Of a stretch of DNA of 64,000 bases, positions 8,939 to 16,920 are shown piece by piece; the first letter of the stretch is position 1, and every line of letters begins with the position of its first letter. The notes beneath the pieces were generated by a model. The model did not search any database, had not been told where the DNA came from, and worked only from the letters and a program-made list of their open reading frames with translations. Both the position numbers and the translations under genes were made by a program. Origin of the DNA: Lacihabitans sp. CCS-44 (lineage in GTDB: Bacteria; Bacteroidota; Bacteroidia; Cytophagales; Spirosomataceae); NCBI RefSeq assembly GCF_024343735.1, contig NZ_RJUE01000001.1, positions 1 through 64,000 of the forward strand. The letters are read 5' to 3'.

Positions 8939-9868
8939 TCACAAAGCTGCGTTCATAGCTCTTACCGCCTCAGCTGATTTCTCAAATGCCTCTTTTTCGG
9001 CATTGCTCAATCTTAGGTTTATTATTTTCTCCCATCCGCTTCTACCAATTACTACTGGCACACCTATACAGATATCCTTTTGGCCATATTCTCCATTCAA
9101 GTAAACACATGAAGGGATAATTTTCTTTTCGTCACGAAGGATAGACTCAACGATTTGGCCAATTGCTGCACCCGGAGCATACCAAGCCGAAGTACCCAAC
9201 AGACCCGTAAGGGTAGCCCCACCTACCATAGTTTTGTCAGAAACTTCTTTCAGTTTTTCTCCACTCAAAAATCTGCTAACAGGAATACCATTCCAAGTAG
9301 CTAATCGAGTCAAAGGAATCATAGTAGTGTCACCATGCCCCCCTATAACCATACCATGAAGGTCACTTTGAGCCACATTTAGAGCCTCACCAAGTCTGTA
9401 TCTGAATCTCGATGAGTCCAAAGCACCGCCCATTCCAATCACTTTCCTTTTCGAAATACCCATTTCTGCCGCTATTTGATAGGTCAAGTAAGTCATGGTA
9501 TCCATAGGATTAGACACTATTAAAATAACTGCTTTAGGCGAAACAGCCAAGGCGTTTGTCACAACAGTTCTAACGATTCCGGCGTTTATACCAATCAACT
9601 CCTCACGTGTCATACCTGGCTTACGTGGCAAACCCGACGTAACTACTATGACATCAGACTTTGCAGTTCTTTGATAATCATTGGTAACACCCACTAATTT
9701 AGTATCGAAACCTTCAATAGAGGCTGTTTGAGCTAAGTCCATAGCTTTACCTTCTGCAAAACCTTCTTTGATGTCTAAAATAATGACCTCAGAGGCTATT
9801 TCTTTTCTGGCGATATTGTCTGCGGCAGTAGCCCCGACAGCACCAGCACCTATTACTGTAACTTTCAT
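8939..9868 (-). CDS. mdh: Malate dehydrogenase, lactate-dehydrogenase-like type
   Basis: Oxidises malate to oxaloacetate with NAD+ in the TCA cycle. The 309-residue protein begins with the NAD-binding GAGAVGAT glycine loop, and an aspartate in VIILDI after strand 2 indicates NAD rather than NADP preference. Substrate-binding arginines sit in GLPRKPGMTREEL, where the Arg at the LDH Gln position selects malate. The catalytic histidine is in GGHGDTTMIP. This LDH-like subgroup is the usual MDH of Bacteroidota. The gene stands alone on the minus strand, divergent from the YkvA-like gene, and ends at a shared terminator. Confidence 0.96.
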   Translation of the reverse strand: MKVTVIGAGAVGATAADNIARKEIASEVIILDIKEGFAEGKAMDLAQTASIEGFDTKLVGVTNDYQRTAKSDVIVVTSGLPRKPGMTREELIGINAGIVRTVVTNALAVSPKAVILIVSNPMDTMTYLTYQIAAEMGISKRKVIGMGGALDSSRFRYRLGEALNVAQSDLHGMVIGGHGDTTMIPLTRLATWNGIPVSRFLSGEKLKEVSDKTMVGGATLTGLLGTSAWYAPGAAIGQIVESILRDEKKIIPSCVYLNGEYGQKDICIGVPVVIGRSGWEKIINLRLSNAEKEAFEKSAEAVRAMNAAL

Positions 9869-10048
9869 GTGATTTTAACTATTTTTAGGTAAACCCTATT
9901 TGATTTAAAAATTTTAACAAAAATATTGTATAATTTTAATAATAGCCAATTATATCATTTTGATTTTTAATATTTTTTCGATAAATATTACAAAAGAATG
10001 GCTTAATTTGTATTGGTTTTAAAAAGTATTCTTTCATATCTGTAGACA

Positions 10049-10471
10049 ATGAACACAAGCAACATATTAGAAAAAATCTTAGATTCGGTTTTCTATAATT
10101 CCTCACTAAAAAAAGCATCTAGAATTTCAACAAATGCAGTTGGTATATTAACACTGCTCAAGGGCGTTTTAAAAAAAATACAAGCCGAAGGCAAAAGCAC
10201 TGTAATGCAGTCCATCACCTCGAAAATTATGACGTTGGGTAAACTACTAAAGTTTTATGCCACTGGCGATTACAGAGGAATTGACCTCAAAAACGTGGTA
10301 ATTATCATTACAGCTTTCGTTTATTTTTTATCTCCAGTAGACCTTATTCCGGACTTCATACCCATGCTCGGATTTGCTGATGACATCGCTTTGGTAACGT
10401 TTGTGTTTAATAGTGTGGCAGAAGAAATTGAAAAATTCGAAACTTGGCTATTGAACAGAGATATTCCTTGA
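10049..10471 (+). CDS. YkvA family membrane protein (DUF1232)
   Basis: A 140-residue protein. The C-terminal half carries the DUF1232 signature: a helix followed by YFLSPVDLIPDFIPMLGFADD, with the conserved LSP-DLIPD core at about residues 96-105. One hydrophobic segment precedes that motif (VVIIITAFVYFL), so it is likely a single-span or monotopic membrane protein. The N-terminal part is helical and basic. Family function is unknown. It is divergent from mdh and 110 bases before tatA, and no terminator separates it from tatA. Confidence 0.8.
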   Translation: MNTSNILEKILDSVFYNSSLKKASRISTNAVGILTLLKGVLKKIQAEGKSTVMQSITSKIMTLGKLLKFYATGDYRGIDLKNVVIIITAFVYFLSPVDLIPDFIPMLGFADDIALVTFVFNSVAEEIEKFETWLLNRDIP

Positions 10472-10553
10472 CAAAAACTAAGTTTTCAGCGATAGATTAA
10501 CACGATTTAACACCATTGGTAAAATAAAAAGTTTTTTATTATGGTTAATTTAT

Positions 10554-10561
10554 TAAATTTG
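10554..10561 (+). promoter_or_regulatory. Candidate -7 box (TAAATTTG) for tatA
   Basis: TAAATTTG matches TAnnTTTG and ends 20 bases before the tatA ATG, giving a short leader. Confidence 0.45.
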
Positions 10562-10581
10562 TACATCAATTATTTACAAAC

Positions 10582-10782
10582 ATGGAATTAGCAACGTTAT
10601 TGTTTTTAGGAAATTTAGGCGGTACTGAAATTTTCGTTATAGTATTTGTAATCTTATTATTTTTTGGTGCGAAAAAATTGCCGGAATTGGCTCGTGGATT
10701 AGGCAAAGGTATCCGTGAGTTTAAAGATGCTACCAAAGATGTAAAAGAAAATATAGAGAAAGCGGCAAATTCAGAAGATTAA
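10582..10782 (+). CDS. tatA: Twin-arginine translocase subunit TatA
   Basis: A 66-residue TatA/E protein that forms the export pore for folded proteins together with TatC. It has a short N-terminal periplasmic stretch, a single membrane helix (about residues 14-27, IFVIVFVILLFFG), the hinge FGAKKLPELARGLGKG with the conserved Phe-Gly, and an amphipathic charged helix with EFKDATKDVKENIEK. TatC is not in this window. Potential clients in the window are the Gfo/Idh proteins at 19030 and 41220, whose signals start with SRRDFLR and SRRQFVR. It has its own promoter-like box and a terminator directly after it. Confidence 0.93.
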   Translation: MELATLLFLGNLGGTEIFVIVFVILLFFGAKKLPELARGLGKGIREFKDATKDVKENIEKAANSED

Positions 10783-10804
10783 TAGCCTAGAAAACATTTT
10801 TTTG

Positions 10805-10846
10805 AACAACAGTTTCAATAGAAAATATTGAACCTGTTGTTTTTTA
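10805..10846 (+). terminator. tatA terminator
   Basis: AACAACAG/CTGTTGTT and TTCAATA/TATTGAA form a two-part stem with one mismatch, followed by a T-run. It lies only 20 bases before gatA. Confidence 0.85.
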
Positions 10847-10865
10847 TTTTTAAAGGACCAAAGAA

Positions 10866-12287
10866 GTGATATATCAAACCTATGATACATATCGTAAAGC
10901 ACTGCTAAGTAACCAAACGACCGTTTCTGCTACTGTAAAGAGTTTTATAGACAATATTGAAATCAATAAAGACTTAAATGTTTTTCTTGAAGTCTATGCA
11001 GAAGAGGCTTTGGCTCAAGCAGAAATTGTACAAGAAAAAATAATAAACGGCACCGCAGGAAAGCTTGCTGGCATGGTAGTTGGCATCAAAGACGTTCTCG
11101 CGTACAAGAATCATAGTTTGCAATCTGGCAGCAAAATACTTGATGGTTTCAAATCTCAATTTACGGCCACCGCTATTCAAAGACTGCTTGATGAAGACGC
11201 AATAATAATAGGAAGACAAAATTGTGATGAGTTTGCAATGGGTTCTTCCAACGAAAACTCTGCTTTTGGGCCGACCTTGAATTTTGCAGATAAAACGCGA
11301 GTACCTGGAGGCTCATCTGGTGCATCAGCAGTCGCCGTACAAGCGAATCTATGCCATGCATCTATAGGCTCGGACACAGGAGGCTCTGTCCGTCAGCCAG
11401 CTGGCTTTTGTGGAGTAGTCGGCCTAAAACCTACCTATTCGAGAATTTCTAGATGGGGATTGGCAGCATACGCTTCCTCGTTTGATTGTATTGGCCCTAT
11501 TACTAACTCTATCGAAGATGCCGCACTTTTACTGGAGGTAATGTCAGGAAGTGATCAATATGACAGCACTGTTTCACAATTACCTGTTGAAGATTACAGT
11601 TCAGTTTCTGCTTCAGAAAAAAAATACACCATTGGTTATTTTGAAGACGCTATAAACTCTGAAGGAATTGACTATGAAGTGAAGAAAAGAACAGAAGACA
11701 AACTTGAAGAGCTAAAAAAAGCTGGTCACACTTTGGTCCCTCTTTCATTTCCAAAAATGAAATATTTGTTGCCAACATATTATATTCTAACCATGGCTGA
11801 AGCAAGTTCAAATCTTTCTAGATATGATGGTATTAGATATGGCTATAGAACTCCAAAGGCGGCAAATCTAGAGGATTTGTATAAAAAAACCAGGGGTGAA
11901 GGGTTTGGAAAAGAAGTAAAGAAAAGGATTATGCTTGGTTCTTTTATTTTAAGTGCTGATTATTATGATGCTTATTACACCAAAGCCCAAAGAGTAAGAA
12001 AGCTAGTAAAAAAAGAAACTGAGAGCTTTTTTGAGAAAGTCGACTTTATAGTATCGCCTACAACACCAACTCCAGCCTTTAAGATTGGTGTAAAAAGTAC
12101 AGACCCTATGGAGATGTTTTTGGCAGATATTTTTACTGTTCACGCCAATGTAGTTGGATTACCTTCAATATCAATACCAAATGGTAAAAACGCAAATGGA
12201 CTTCCTATTGGTTTTCAGATACTTGGCACTGAATTTGGGGAAAAAAAGATGTTAGAATTTGCCTTGAACATTCAAAAAATCAATTAA
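10866..12287 (+). CDS. gatA: Glutamyl/aspartyl-tRNA amidotransferase subunit A
   Basis: The glutaminase subunit of GatCAB, which converts Glu-tRNA(Gln) or Asp-tRNA(Asn) to the amide form. It is an amidase-signature enzyme of 473 residues. The catalytic Lys lies in VGIKDVLAYK near residue 75. The cis-Ser and nucleophilic Ser lie in the GSSGASAVAV and GSDTGGSVRQPAGFCG motifs, with the conserved VGLKPTYSRISRWG following. The start is a GTG at 10866, which gives the family's usual N terminus; no nearby ATG fits. gatB and gatC are elsewhere. The gene is preceded by the tatA terminator, so its promoter must lie in or just downstream of that 20-base gap or inside tatA's tail. Confidence 0.93.
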   Translation: MIYQTYDTYRKALLSNQTTVSATVKSFIDNIEINKDLNVFLEVYAEEALAQAEIVQEKIINGTAGKLAGMVVGIKDVLAYKNHSLQSGSKILDGFKSQFTATAIQRLLDEDAIIIGRQNCDEFAMGSSNENSAFGPTLNFADKTRVPGGSSGASAVAVQANLCHASIGSDTGGSVRQPAGFCGVVGLKPTYSRISRWGLAAYASSFDCIGPITNSIEDAALLLEVMSGSDQYDSTVSQLPVEDYSSVSASEKKYTIGYFEDAINSEGIDYEVKKRTEDKLEELKKAGHTLVPLSFPKMKYLLPTYYILTMAEASSNLSRYDGIRYGYRTPKAANLEDLYKKTRGEGFGKEVKKRIMLGSFILSADYYDAYYTKAQRVRKLVKKETESFFEKVDFIVSPTTPTPAFKIGVKSTDPMEMFLADIFTVHANVVGLPSISIPNGKNANGLPIGFQILGTEFGEKKMLEFALNIQKIN

Positions 12288-12344
12288 CTACCCAGTTTCT
12301 AACATTTTTTTTATGTTTAATAATTTTTTTTAGAAAAAAAATAC

Positions 12345-12352
12345 TAGTTTTG
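12345..12352 (+). promoter_or_regulatory. Candidate -7 box (TAGTTTTG) for the transglycosylase gene
   Basis: TAGTTTTG matches TAnnTTTG and lies 64 bases before the preferred ATG at 12417. Confidence 0.4.
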
Positions 12353-12416
12353 AAGTATTGCTTTTCTAAAAACCTCGTTTAGTTTATTTAAAATTGTGAA
12401 AACTCATTTTATTAAT

Positions 12417-13997
12417 ATGAAAATCTCAAAATTCCTTTTGACCTTTTCTTTTATTGCCGGTTTAAATTTTGCTTCAAATGCTCAAGTGAATTCAGTAATA
12501 CTTGAAGACCAAGCAGTCATCGATACTACAGTTGCAGAAGAACCCAAAATTATATATCCTTATGAGTTAATTGTCTTTGATGAAAGAGATAAAAAAGAAT
12601 ATAAAGTTCTAATAGAAGATCCTCAGATTGTTGAGCAGAGACTCAAGGCGATAGAAAAAACCATGCCCATGGTTTACAACGAAAGTGTAAAAAAATACCT
12701 CGATTTCTTTCTGATTAGAAGACCTAGTTTTTCTAAACACATGATGGAAGAAAAAGAGATTTATTTTCCAATTTTCGAAAATTCCCTTCGACAAAATGGA
12801 ATGCCAGAAGAATTAAAATATTTGGCTTTACTAGAATCTGGACTTAATCCCAAGGCGGTATCGAGAAGTAAGGCAGTTGGACTTTGGCAGTTTATGTCTT
12901 TTACAGGCAAAGAAATGGGGCTAACCATCAACGAGTATGTAGACGAACGTATGCACATAGAAAAATCGACTGATGCTGCTTGTAGATACTTGAAGCAACT
13001 TTACAAAAAATTCAATGATTGGGATTTGGCATTAGCTTCCTACAATACTGGTCCTGGAAGAATTGGCAGAACAATGCGTTCTACTGGCCTTTCAAATTAT
13101 TGGGATCTTCACCCACACATTCACCCAGACACTAGAGCTTATGTACCACAATTCATTGCTTTGGCTTACATGATGAATTATGGACACCTTCATGGAATAA
13201 CTCCAACTAACATAAAACAAACAGTTCCTGTAGAGAAAGTTATATTGGAAAAATATGTTGATTTAAGTGTTTTGGCTTCTTTAAGTCAGTTAGACCTTGC
13301 AGAAATCAAAAGATTAAACCCTCACATCAAAGGCAATATTCTACCAGCAATGCCTTATGGATATGAGTTGACTCTGCCTGCCACCAACCTTGCGTATTTT
13401 AACGAAAACAAATTGACAATCTTGGACTCTGCTAGCAGAAAAGGAGAATTACCAATTTCAATTGAAAATTCCGACTCTGAAAACCCAACAATGTTGGCAT
13501 CTGGCAGTGGCGTAACTACTACTGATGATGGTACAATCGTAATTGGTAGAAAAACTTCGACACCACACATTACTGCATCGAATACTTCTGATGAAGATCA
13601 AGAAGAAATTCCTGTAAAGTATAAAAACATCACCAAACAAGTTAAGAAAATTCACAAAGTGAAAAGAGGTGAGTTTTTGAACAAAATAGCCATGAAATAT
13701 GATGTCAATATGAAAGATATCAAAAAATGGAACAACAAGCGTTCATCTCAAGTAAATGCTGGAGAAAGATTAGTAATATATGTAGATGTAAAGCAAAAAG
13801 TTAAAGCAAACAGTATTGCTGCTAAGACTTCTTCAGAAACTATCAAGAAATCTGCTACTTACACTGTTAGGCCTGGAGACACACTATGGAATATCTCCCA
13901 ACGTTATGATGGAGTAACAATCTCTGACATAAAAAAGTGGAATAATATATCTGGGAATACTGTAAAAGTTGGGCAAAAAATTAAAATTAAGTCTTAA
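12417..13997 (+). CDS. mltD: Membrane-bound lytic murein transglycosylase D-like protein with LysM repeats
   Basis: Cleaves peptidoglycan glycan strands, leaving anhydro ends. The ATG at 12417 gives a clean Sec signal (MKISKFLLTFSFIAG, ending near SNAQ); a GTG at 12396 would add seven residues. The SLT domain occupies about residues 110-270. The catalytic Glu is in LALLESGLNPKAVSR, followed by AVGLWQFMSFTGKEMGL and later LASYNTGPGRIGR. Two LysM repeats lie at the C terminus, one beginning HKVKRGEFLNKIAMKYDV and one YTVRPGDTLWNISQRYDG. It is a paralogue of the transglycosylase at 28416, and is monocistronic with a strong terminator. Confidence 0.9.
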   Translation: MKISKFLLTFSFIAGLNFASNAQVNSVILEDQAVIDTTVAEEPKIIYPYELIVFDERDKKEYKVLIEDPQIVEQRLKAIEKTMPMVYNESVKKYLDFFLIRRPSFSKHMMEEKEIYFPIFENSLRQNGMPEELKYLALLESGLNPKAVSRSKAVGLWQFMSFTGKEMGLTINEYVDERMHIEKSTDAACRYLKQLYKKFNDWDLALASYNTGPGRIGRTMRSTGLSNYWDLHPHIHPDTRAYVPQFIALAYMMNYGHLHGITPTNIKQTVPVEKVILEKYVDLSVLASLSQLDLAEIKRLNPHIKGNILPAMPYGYELTLPATNLAYFNENKLTILDSASRKGELPISIENSDSENPTMLASGSGVTTTDDGTIVIGRKTSTPHITASNTSDEDQEEIPVKYKNITKQVKKIHKVKRGEFLNKIAMKYDVNMKDIKKWNNKRSSQVNAGERLVIYVDVKQKVKANSIAAKTSSETIKKSATYTVRPGDTLWNISQRYDGVTISDIKKWNNISGNTVKVGQKIKIKS

Positions 13998-14018
13998 AAT
14001 ACTAAATAGAAAACTTGT

Positions 14019-14046
14019 AAGAGGAGCTTTTGCTCCTCTTTTTTTT
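14019..14046 (+). terminator. mltD terminator
   Basis: AAGAGGAGC/GCTCCTCTT around a TTTT loop, followed by six more T. Confidence 0.92.
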
Positions 14047-14115
14047 GTAACAATCTCAATAATATCAAAGGTTTTCTTTATTATTGCTTCCCTATTTCAA
14101 CCCTAATTTAAAAAA

Positions 14116-15477
14116 ATGCCTTTATTACTCACGCTCGTTGCCATTTTGGTATTGATACTGCTGGTTTCTGTTGTCAAACTCGACACTTTCATTTCCTTTA
14201 TACTTGTTGCTATAGGTTTAGGATTAGCAAATCAGCTAGAAGTCCCAGTTCTCTCTAAAGCCATACAAAATGGAGTTGGTGGTACTTTAGGAGAGCTAAC
14301 CTTGATCATTGGCTTTGGAGCCATGCTGGGTAAACTCGTCGCCTCCAGTGGAGCATCGGAACAGATTACCAACAAGATTGTGTCGGTTTTCAAAGATAAA
14401 TACCTTACCTGGGGCTTGGCACTTGCAGGTTTTATAATTGGTCTGCCATTGTTCTACAATGCTGGCTTTGTAATTGTTATTCCTCTAATTTTTGCAATTT
14501 CTCAATCAACAAAACTCCCGATTTTGTATGTGGGCATCCCTATGCTGTCTGCCTTGTCAGTTGCTCACGGATATTTACCTCCACATCCATCGCCGGCGGC
14601 AATAGCTACCCAGTTAAATGCTGACCTTGGGAAAACGTTGTTTTATGGCATTATGGTAGCCATACCCGCCATTGCTGTGGCTGGACCGATGTTTGGCAGT
14701 ACACTTAAAAAATACAAACCCGAGATAAACACGAGTCTTTTTGCAAGTGAAAAAGTTGAAATCAAAAACACTCCAAGTGTCTCTATAAGTTTTTTCGTAG
14801 CCCTTTTACCTGTGTTTTTATTGACTTACTCCTTATGGTATAATCTTATTTTGGGTATTCTGCCAGATAGTTTGGAGCAAAGCTTCAATGCTTTCTCTCA
14901 AATGATGAAAGATAATTTCAAAATCCATTTATTGATTGAGCCGAATTTCAGTTTACTAATATCAGTATTGGTGGCGGTTTATTTCTTAGGAATAAAACAA
15001 GGCAAAACAATGCCTCAGGTTGGCAAACTTCTTGAAGAGGCTTTCAAAAATGTAGCTCCTATTCTACTCATTATAGCTGGTTCAGGAGCATTGAAAGAAA
15101 TATTTATCATCAGTGGTACCAGTAAATATATAGCAGGTTTATTGTTAAATGTGGACCTAAATCCATTGATATTGGGTTGGGCTATAGCAGCCTTAATCAG
15201 AGTTTGTATTGGTTCTGCAACTATCGCTGGCCTCACTGCGGTAGGCGTACTCTTGCCAATGATTCAAGCCCAATCAGGCTTATCTCCAGAATTAATGGTT
15301 TTAGCGATTGGCTCAGGTAGCTTGATGTTTTCGCACATCAATGACGGAGGATTTTGGTTATTCAAAGAATATTTTAATTTAAGCATAAAAGACACCATCA
15401 AAACTTGGAGTATTATGGAAACCATAGTTTCTATTATTGGACTTCTGGGCGTGTTGGTATTAGACCAAATAATATGA
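14116..15477 (+). CDS. GntP family permease (gluconate or related organic acid symporter)
   Basis: A 453-residue polytopic inner-membrane protein with about 12-14 hydrophobic segments across its whole length. Family hallmarks are the early KLDTFISFILVAIGLGLA region, the GFGAMLGKLVASSGAS segment, the LPLFYNAGFVIVIPLIF motif and a late GSGSLMFSHINDGGFWL motif. GntP members carry gluconate, fructuronate or D-serine with protons. Its last four bases overlap the start of a RidA family gene (ATGA). RidA proteins detoxify enamine/imine products of PLP-dependent dehydratases, so the pairing may favour an amino acid such as D-serine as substrate. That is inference only. Confidence 0.88.
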   Translation: MPLLLTLVAILVLILLVSVVKLDTFISFILVAIGLGLANQLEVPVLSKAIQNGVGGTLGELTLIIGFGAMLGKLVASSGASEQITNKIVSVFKDKYLTWGLALAGFIIGLPLFYNAGFVIVIPLIFAISQSTKLPILYVGIPMLSALSVAHGYLPPHPSPAAIATQLNADLGKTLFYGIMVAIPAIAVAGPMFGSTLKKYKPEINTSLFASEKVEIKNTPSVSISFFVALLPVFLLTYSLWYNLILGILPDSLEQSFNAFSQMMKDNFKIHLLIEPNFSLLISVLVAVYFLGIKQGKTMPQVGKLLEEAFKNVAPILLIIAGSGALKEIFIISGTSKYIAGLLLNVDLNPLILGWAIAALIRVCIGSATIAGLTAVGVLLPMIQAQSGLSPELMVLAIGSGSLMFSHINDGGFWLFKEYFNLSIKDTIKTWSIMETIVSIIGLLGVLVLDQII

Positions 15478-15935
15478 CAGCAGACATCAAATTTGAAGCA
15501 TTTGTAAATGAAACACCAGAAGCTCCAGCACCAGCTGGGGTTTACAAACCTATTTTAATAGTAGGTAATATGGCCTATGTGTCTGGCCATGGCCCAAATC
15601 TACCTGACGGTAGCCAATTTGTAGGCAAAGTAGGACTGGATGTAGACCAAGAATACGGTAAACAAGCCGCTCGCCAAGTGGGCCTTACCATATTGGCAAC
15701 TTTAAAGAAAAATCTTGGATCTCTAAATAGGATAAAACGTGTAATAAAAGTATTGGGAATGGTGAACGCTCATCCAGATTTTGGAACACATCCTTATGTT
15801 ATAAATGGTTGTAGCGAACTATTTGCCGAGATATTTGGAGAGGAAAATGGAATTGGAGTTAGAAGTGCGGTGGGAATGGGCTCTTTACCTGGGCGAATAA
15901 CCGTGGAAATTGAAGCTGTTTTTGAGCTTCATTGA
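15474..15935 (+). CDS. RidA/YjgF/YER057c family protein
   Basis: A 153-residue cytosolic protein of the RidA superfamily, whose archetype hydrolyses reactive enamine/imine intermediates. The ATG at 15474 overlaps the GntP stop as ATGA, implying translational coupling. Longer in-frame starts would run inside the permease gene and are unlikely. The N-terminal VNETPEAPAPAGVYKP and GNMAYVSGHGPNLPDG regions and the C-terminal GVRSAVGMGSLPGRITVEIEAVFEL are characteristic. The Arg in GVRSAVG corresponds to the carboxylate-binding Arg105 of E. coli RidA. The length and the GHGPN motif suggest the longer RidA subgroup rather than the 128-residue archetype. The true substrate is unknown. Confidence 0.85.
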   Translation: MTADIKFEAFVNETPEAPAPAGVYKPILIVGNMAYVSGHGPNLPDGSQFVGKVGLDVDQEYGKQAARQVGLTILATLKKNLGSLNRIKRVIKVLGMVNAHPDFGTHPYVINGCSELFAEIFGEENGIGVRSAVGMGSLPGRITVEIEAVFELH

Positions 15936-16051
15936 ATTCGTCAATAAACGTACCATTAGATGACAATTTCTTGAAAGATTATCGAAAGGATACGCCAATT
16001 TGAAGTAAAATGAAATTCTGAAAAAATTACTAAGAGGTAGTAAAACCATTG

Positions 16052-16078
16052 AGTGGATACATAATGTATCCACTTTTT
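16052..16078 (+). terminator. Terminator downstream of the GntP-RidA operon
   Basis: AGTGGATACAT and ATGTATCCACT flank a single A, giving a perfect hairpin, then five T. It lies about 120 bases after the RidA stop. Confidence 0.75.
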
Positions 16079-16095
16079 GTATTTATTGGGGATTT

Positions 16096-16113
16096 CGAAC
16101 CAATATTGGTTCG
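16096..16113. repeat. 18-base perfect palindrome
   Basis: CGAACCAATATTGGTTCG reads identically on both strands. It lies between two terminators, so it is either a protein-binding dyad or part of a stacked hairpin array. Confidence 0.6.
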
Positions 16114-16123
16114 CATAATTATC

Positions 16124-16153
16124 AAAAAAAAAACATGCCAATCGCTTGGCATG
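16124..16153 (-). terminator. Minus-strand terminator
   Basis: On the minus strand CATGCCAA-gcga-TTGGCATG is followed by ten T. It is the first such signal downstream of the minus-strand ORF at 16426-16593, so that transcript would carry a long structured 3' UTR. Confidence 0.7.
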
Positions 16154-16195
16154 AAATTCTCATTTAATTGTTTGGTGTGAGACGCCAAAAAAATT

Positions 16196-16278
16196 CACTT
16201 CGACTTTCCCGATTTTGGAAAGTGTTTTCCTAATTAAATTTGCAAATGTCAAAAAGGGAAATGTCGAAGTGTTTTTTT
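16196..16278. ncRNA. Structured RNA element or hairpin array (candidate)
   Basis: CACTTCGACTTTCCC (16196-16210) pairs with GGGAAATGTCGAAGTG (16256-16271) with one bulged T, giving 15 base pairs. The enclosed part holds a GGAAA-gtgt-TTTCC hairpin. Seven T follow on the plus strand, and seven T also follow two bases after the stem on the minus strand. It could be a small RNA ending in its own terminator, a bidirectional terminator, or a miniature inverted-repeat element. No family is recognised. Confidence 0.4.
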
Positions 16279-16425
16279 CTCAATCCAAGTGCTTATCTCA
16301 TTATCCTAGTTTTTTTATTTAACGACCTGTGTTTTTATAAATTCATACAAAAACGGCTTTTCAAAAGTTTTCACTCAATAGCTAAGCAAAGGGGGTGATT
16401 TTTTTCACCCTTCTTTCTAATATTC

Positions 16426-16593
16426 TTAAAATTCTATTCCTCTATCAAAAACGAAACAGAACTGTTTTTTACCAATCTTTTCCATATTATAACATCCAGC
16501 AAAAGTACTTGATGTAGCTGTGTTTTTGGGTTTTGTTGTTGTGTACTTTAATCCTTTTACTTCAGTTGGTCTCTCAGAAATTGTAACGTGCAT
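16426..16593 (-). CDS. Small hypothetical protein (55 residues)
   Basis: An ORF of 55 codons starting ATG at 16593 and ending TAA at 16426. The protein is basic, with two Cys (AGCYN and KKQFCFVF), a Thr/Lys-rich middle (KYTTTKPKN) and an aromatic C terminus (FVFDRGIEF). It has no membrane segment or signal peptide and no family is recognised. Support for it being real comes from context: a TATATTTG -7 box upstream on the same strand (16662-16655), two FNR/CRP-type palindromes further upstream, and a minus-strand terminator at 16124-16153. Amino-acid composition is balanced rather than random-looking for an AT-rich region. Conservation could not be checked. Confidence 0.45.
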   Translation of the reverse strand: MHVTISERPTEVKGLKYTTTKPKNTATSSTFAGCYNMEKIGKKQFCFVFDRGIEF

Positions 16594-16637
16594 ACAAGTG
16601 CTTTATTTAATAGTTATTTAATAAGTTTGCATTAGAA

Positions 16638-16651
16638 TTGATATAAATCAA
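16638..16651. promoter_or_regulatory. FNR/CRP-type operator (TTGAT-N4-ATCAA)
   Basis: TTGATATAAATCAA is an exact match to the FNR-type consensus TTGATnnnnATCAA, and the dyad extends to 16636-16653. It lies just downstream of a minus-strand TATATTTG box (16655-16662), so on that strand it would cover the likely transcription start. Confidence 0.6.
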
Positions 16652-16654
16652 TTG

Positions 16655-16662
16655 CAAATATA
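16655..16662 (-). promoter_or_regulatory. Candidate -7 box for the 55-residue ORF
   Basis: On the minus strand this reads TATATTTG, matching TAnnTTTG, about 62 bases before the ATG at 16593. It lies between the two FNR-type sites. Confidence 0.4.
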
Positions 16663-16703
16663 GACGAATAATTTCTAAACTGTCACAACGCGATTTGCTG
16701 AAA

Positions 16704-16717
16704 TTGACATAAATCAA
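16704..16717. promoter_or_regulatory. Second FNR/CRP-type operator (TTGAC-N4-ATCAA)
   Basis: TTGACATAAATCAA differs from the FNR consensus at one base. Its centre is 66 bases from the first site and about 60 bases upstream of the predicted minus-strand start, the usual activating position for this regulator family. Confidence 0.55.
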
Positions 16718-16736
16718 TTCATTTTAAAAGAAATAA

Positions 16737-16756
16737 AGTACTTAATATTAAGTACT
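16737..16756. promoter_or_regulatory. 20-base perfect palindrome, probable operator
   Basis: AGTACTTAATATTAAGTACT is perfectly symmetric and lies 175 bases before nadE. The bound factor is unknown. Confidence 0.45.
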
Positions 16757-16912
16757 TAATACCAAAACAATACCGTAAAATAATATTTTATTAAAATCAA
16801 TAATACTTATCAAACGGATACATTTAAATCTACCGTTTTTGTTTCTCTTGAAGGAATTATTGAGGATAAATTCAAAAAATTAATATTTATCTTTTATTTT
16901 TTTAATTTTGAA

Positions 16913-16920
16913 TCAAATTA
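16913..16920 (+). promoter_or_regulatory. Candidate -7 box (TAATTTTG) for nadE
   Basis: TAATTTTG matches TAnnTTTG but ends only 10 bases before the nadE ATG, so a transcript from here would be nearly leaderless. Confidence 0.35.

Noticed and set aside
15885-16141. Two overlapping minus-strand ORFs of about 60 codons after the RidA gene
   Set aside because: They run through terminator hairpins and the RidA C terminus in antisense, with low-complexity aromatic-rich translations and no motif.
16811-16839. Hairpin AAACGG/CCGTTT with T-run upstream of nadE as an attenuator
   Set aside because: It precedes the only promoter-like box for nadE, the stem is short with a bulge, and no transcript start upstream is evident; mentioned only as part of the region.
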